A DNA stretch of 64,000 bases from positions 24,600,698 to 24,664,697 of the forward strand of contig OY992833.1 of the NCBI GenBank assembly GCA_963921425.1. The letters are read 5' to 3'. Under the pieces are notes generated by a model. The model worked only from the letters and a program-made list of their open reading frames with translations. It did not search any database and was not told where the DNA came from. The stretch's first letter is position 1, and every line of letters begins with the position of its first letter. Made by a program: the position numbers and the translations under genes. This DNA is from Dryas octopetala (Eukaryota > Streptophyta > Magnoliopsida > Rosales > Rosaceae). Shown one piece after another: positions 62,944 through 64,000 of the stretch.

Positions 62944-63982
62944 ATGGAAAAGAGAGGCAAGGTGATGGTAGGAGGAGTTTCGATAATCCTTGTGGTTGGC
63001 GTAGTGATTGGTGCAGTGGTTGTTGTGAGCAGGAAAAACCATTCCAAGGACGTACTTTCAAGCAGTTCCAAGGCCGTTGCTGCAATCTGCCGGCCAACAG
63101 ACTACAAAGAAGCGTGCGTGGAGAGCCTCGGCCACGCGGCGAAGAACGAGAGCGCCACCGTGAAGGAGCTCATCCAAGCCGCCATCAACGCGACCATCCA
63201 ACGCGTGAAATCGGCGATCGACGAGTCCCAAAACATCATCCGCTCCGCCCCCCACGCGAGTGCCACAGGAAAGATGGCGTTCGAGGACTGCAAGGAATTG
63301 CTGGAATACGCGATCGACGATCTCGAGGCCTCCTTTTCAATCGTCGGGGACTGCAAAACCGAAAAGATGCACCAGAGAGACGCCGAACTCAAGAACTGGC
63401 TCAGCGCCGTCGTCGCCTTCCAGCAAGCCTGCCTCGACGGCATTCCTCACCACCAACTCAAGAGCCAAATGGAAGACGGCCTCCGCAACGCCTCGCAGCT
63501 CACCAGCAATGCTCTCGCCATCGCCTCCTCTGTTGCTGACATCCTAGGCAGCTTCAACATCACTGCTCTCAAGGATAACAACACCAGCGCTAGCGCTAGC
63601 CCCCCTCCAACTCCATCCACCGCTCGCCGCCTTCTCCAAGACTCATACGATCGAACGGCTGGCGACTACCCCTCCTGGTTTCCGGCGGCGGACAGGAAGC
63701 TGCTGCAGAGGCACCGCCGCGGACAGGTCAAGCCCAACGCGGTGGTCGCCCAGGATGGGACTGGACACTTCAAGACCATCGGGGCCGCTCTGGCCGCGTA
63801 CCCCAAGGGGAATAGGGGTAGATACGTCATTTACGTCAAGGCTGGGGTTTACCGCGAGTCTGTCATTGTCACAAAGGATCAGGTCAATGTCTTCATGTAC
63901 GGAGATGGGTCCCGGAAGACCATGGTCACTGGGAGTAAGAGCTTCGCGGACGGCATCACCACCATGAACACTGCCACATTCG
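62944..63982 (+). CDS. PME: Pectinesterase with N-terminal PMEI domain (first exon, 3' part outside window)
   Basis: A type-I pectin methylesterase that removes methyl groups from cell-wall homogalacturonan. The first exon gives 346 residues and ends at a GT donor after CCACATTCG, so the gene continues past the window. A membrane anchor spans about 8-28 (MVGGVSIILVVGVVIGAVVV). The PMEI pro-domain follows at about 45-200, with its cysteines (AICRPTDYKEAC, FEDCKELLEYAIDDL, ACLDG). Two dibasic processing sites precede the enzyme part, RRLL (228-231) and RKLL (251-254). The catalytic domain opens NAVVAQDGTGHFKTIGAAL and GDGSRKTMVTG, and the catalytic aspartates lie off the edge. Coding GC is clearly higher than in neighbouring genes. 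It shares an upstream region with the divergent PPR gene. Confidence 0.95.
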
Positions 63983-64000
63983 GTACGTCACTCTCTCGAT

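Noticed and set aside
63058-63443. Minus-strand and shifted frames over the pectinesterase exon
   Set aside because: The GC-rich coding strand keeps other frames open. Only the frame from 62944 carries the PMEI and PME motifs.
1-64000. CRISPR arrays, operons, rRNA genes
   Set aside because: None seen. The window is nuclear plant DNA with spliced genes.

Overview
The window is plant nuclear DNA. It has AT-rich spacers, many-exon genes with GT-AG introns, a DYW-class PPR gene, an SBP-box gene, a type-I pectinesterase and many short TIR elements. All gene families fit a eudicot. A woody rosid, perhaps Rosaceae, is a guess from the repeat types and is not proven here.

Layout, left to right. (1) 1-6677, minus: SPL1/SPL12-type SBP-box gene whose last part lies off the left edge. 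A 1.2-kb Pack-MULE-like element carrying a piece of a DUF4228/PADRE gene sits in its intron 3. (2) 7.2-15.6 kb: gene-free spacer with microsatellites, tandem duplications, MITE-like copies and foldback element A (13023-13964). (3) 16466-18971, plus: PTI1-like cytoplasmic kinase. (4) 20254-22902, minus: receptor-like kinase of the GPK1/At5g18500 type, tail to tail with PTI1. (5) 24-33 kb: long gene-poor spacer with an inverted SINE-like hairpin and foldback element B (30759-32067), a relative of element A. (6) 33993-37263, plus: sugar-phosphate/phosphate translocator-like gene. (7) 38314-41959, minus: NPSN-type Qb-SNARE. (8) 42-46 kb: spacer with two MITE-like elements. (9) 46521-49475, plus: mitochondrial pyruvate dehydrogenase kinase. 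(10) 50616-52598, minus: FCF2-type pre-rRNA processing protein. (11) 53259-53622: Tourist-like MITE. (12) 54447-57771, minus: a whole, intron-bearing hAT-transposase-derived gene with two BED fingers. (13) 59790-61664, minus: DYW PPR gene. (14) 62944-63982 and beyond, plus: PMEI-pectinesterase, first exon only.

The exon structures given were read by hand. For every gene the joined exons keep one frame with GT-AG borders and rebuild a protein of the usual family length. The genes are unrelated housekeeping, signalling and trafficking genes, not an operon. From memory, the PTI1 / GPK1 / translocator / NPSN / hAT order matches Arabidopsis At3g17410-At3g17450, so this looks like an ancestral eudicot block. 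The most unusual items are the Pack-MULE in the SPL intron and the two foldback elements, which share a core of short palindromic TTCGG...CCGAA boxes.
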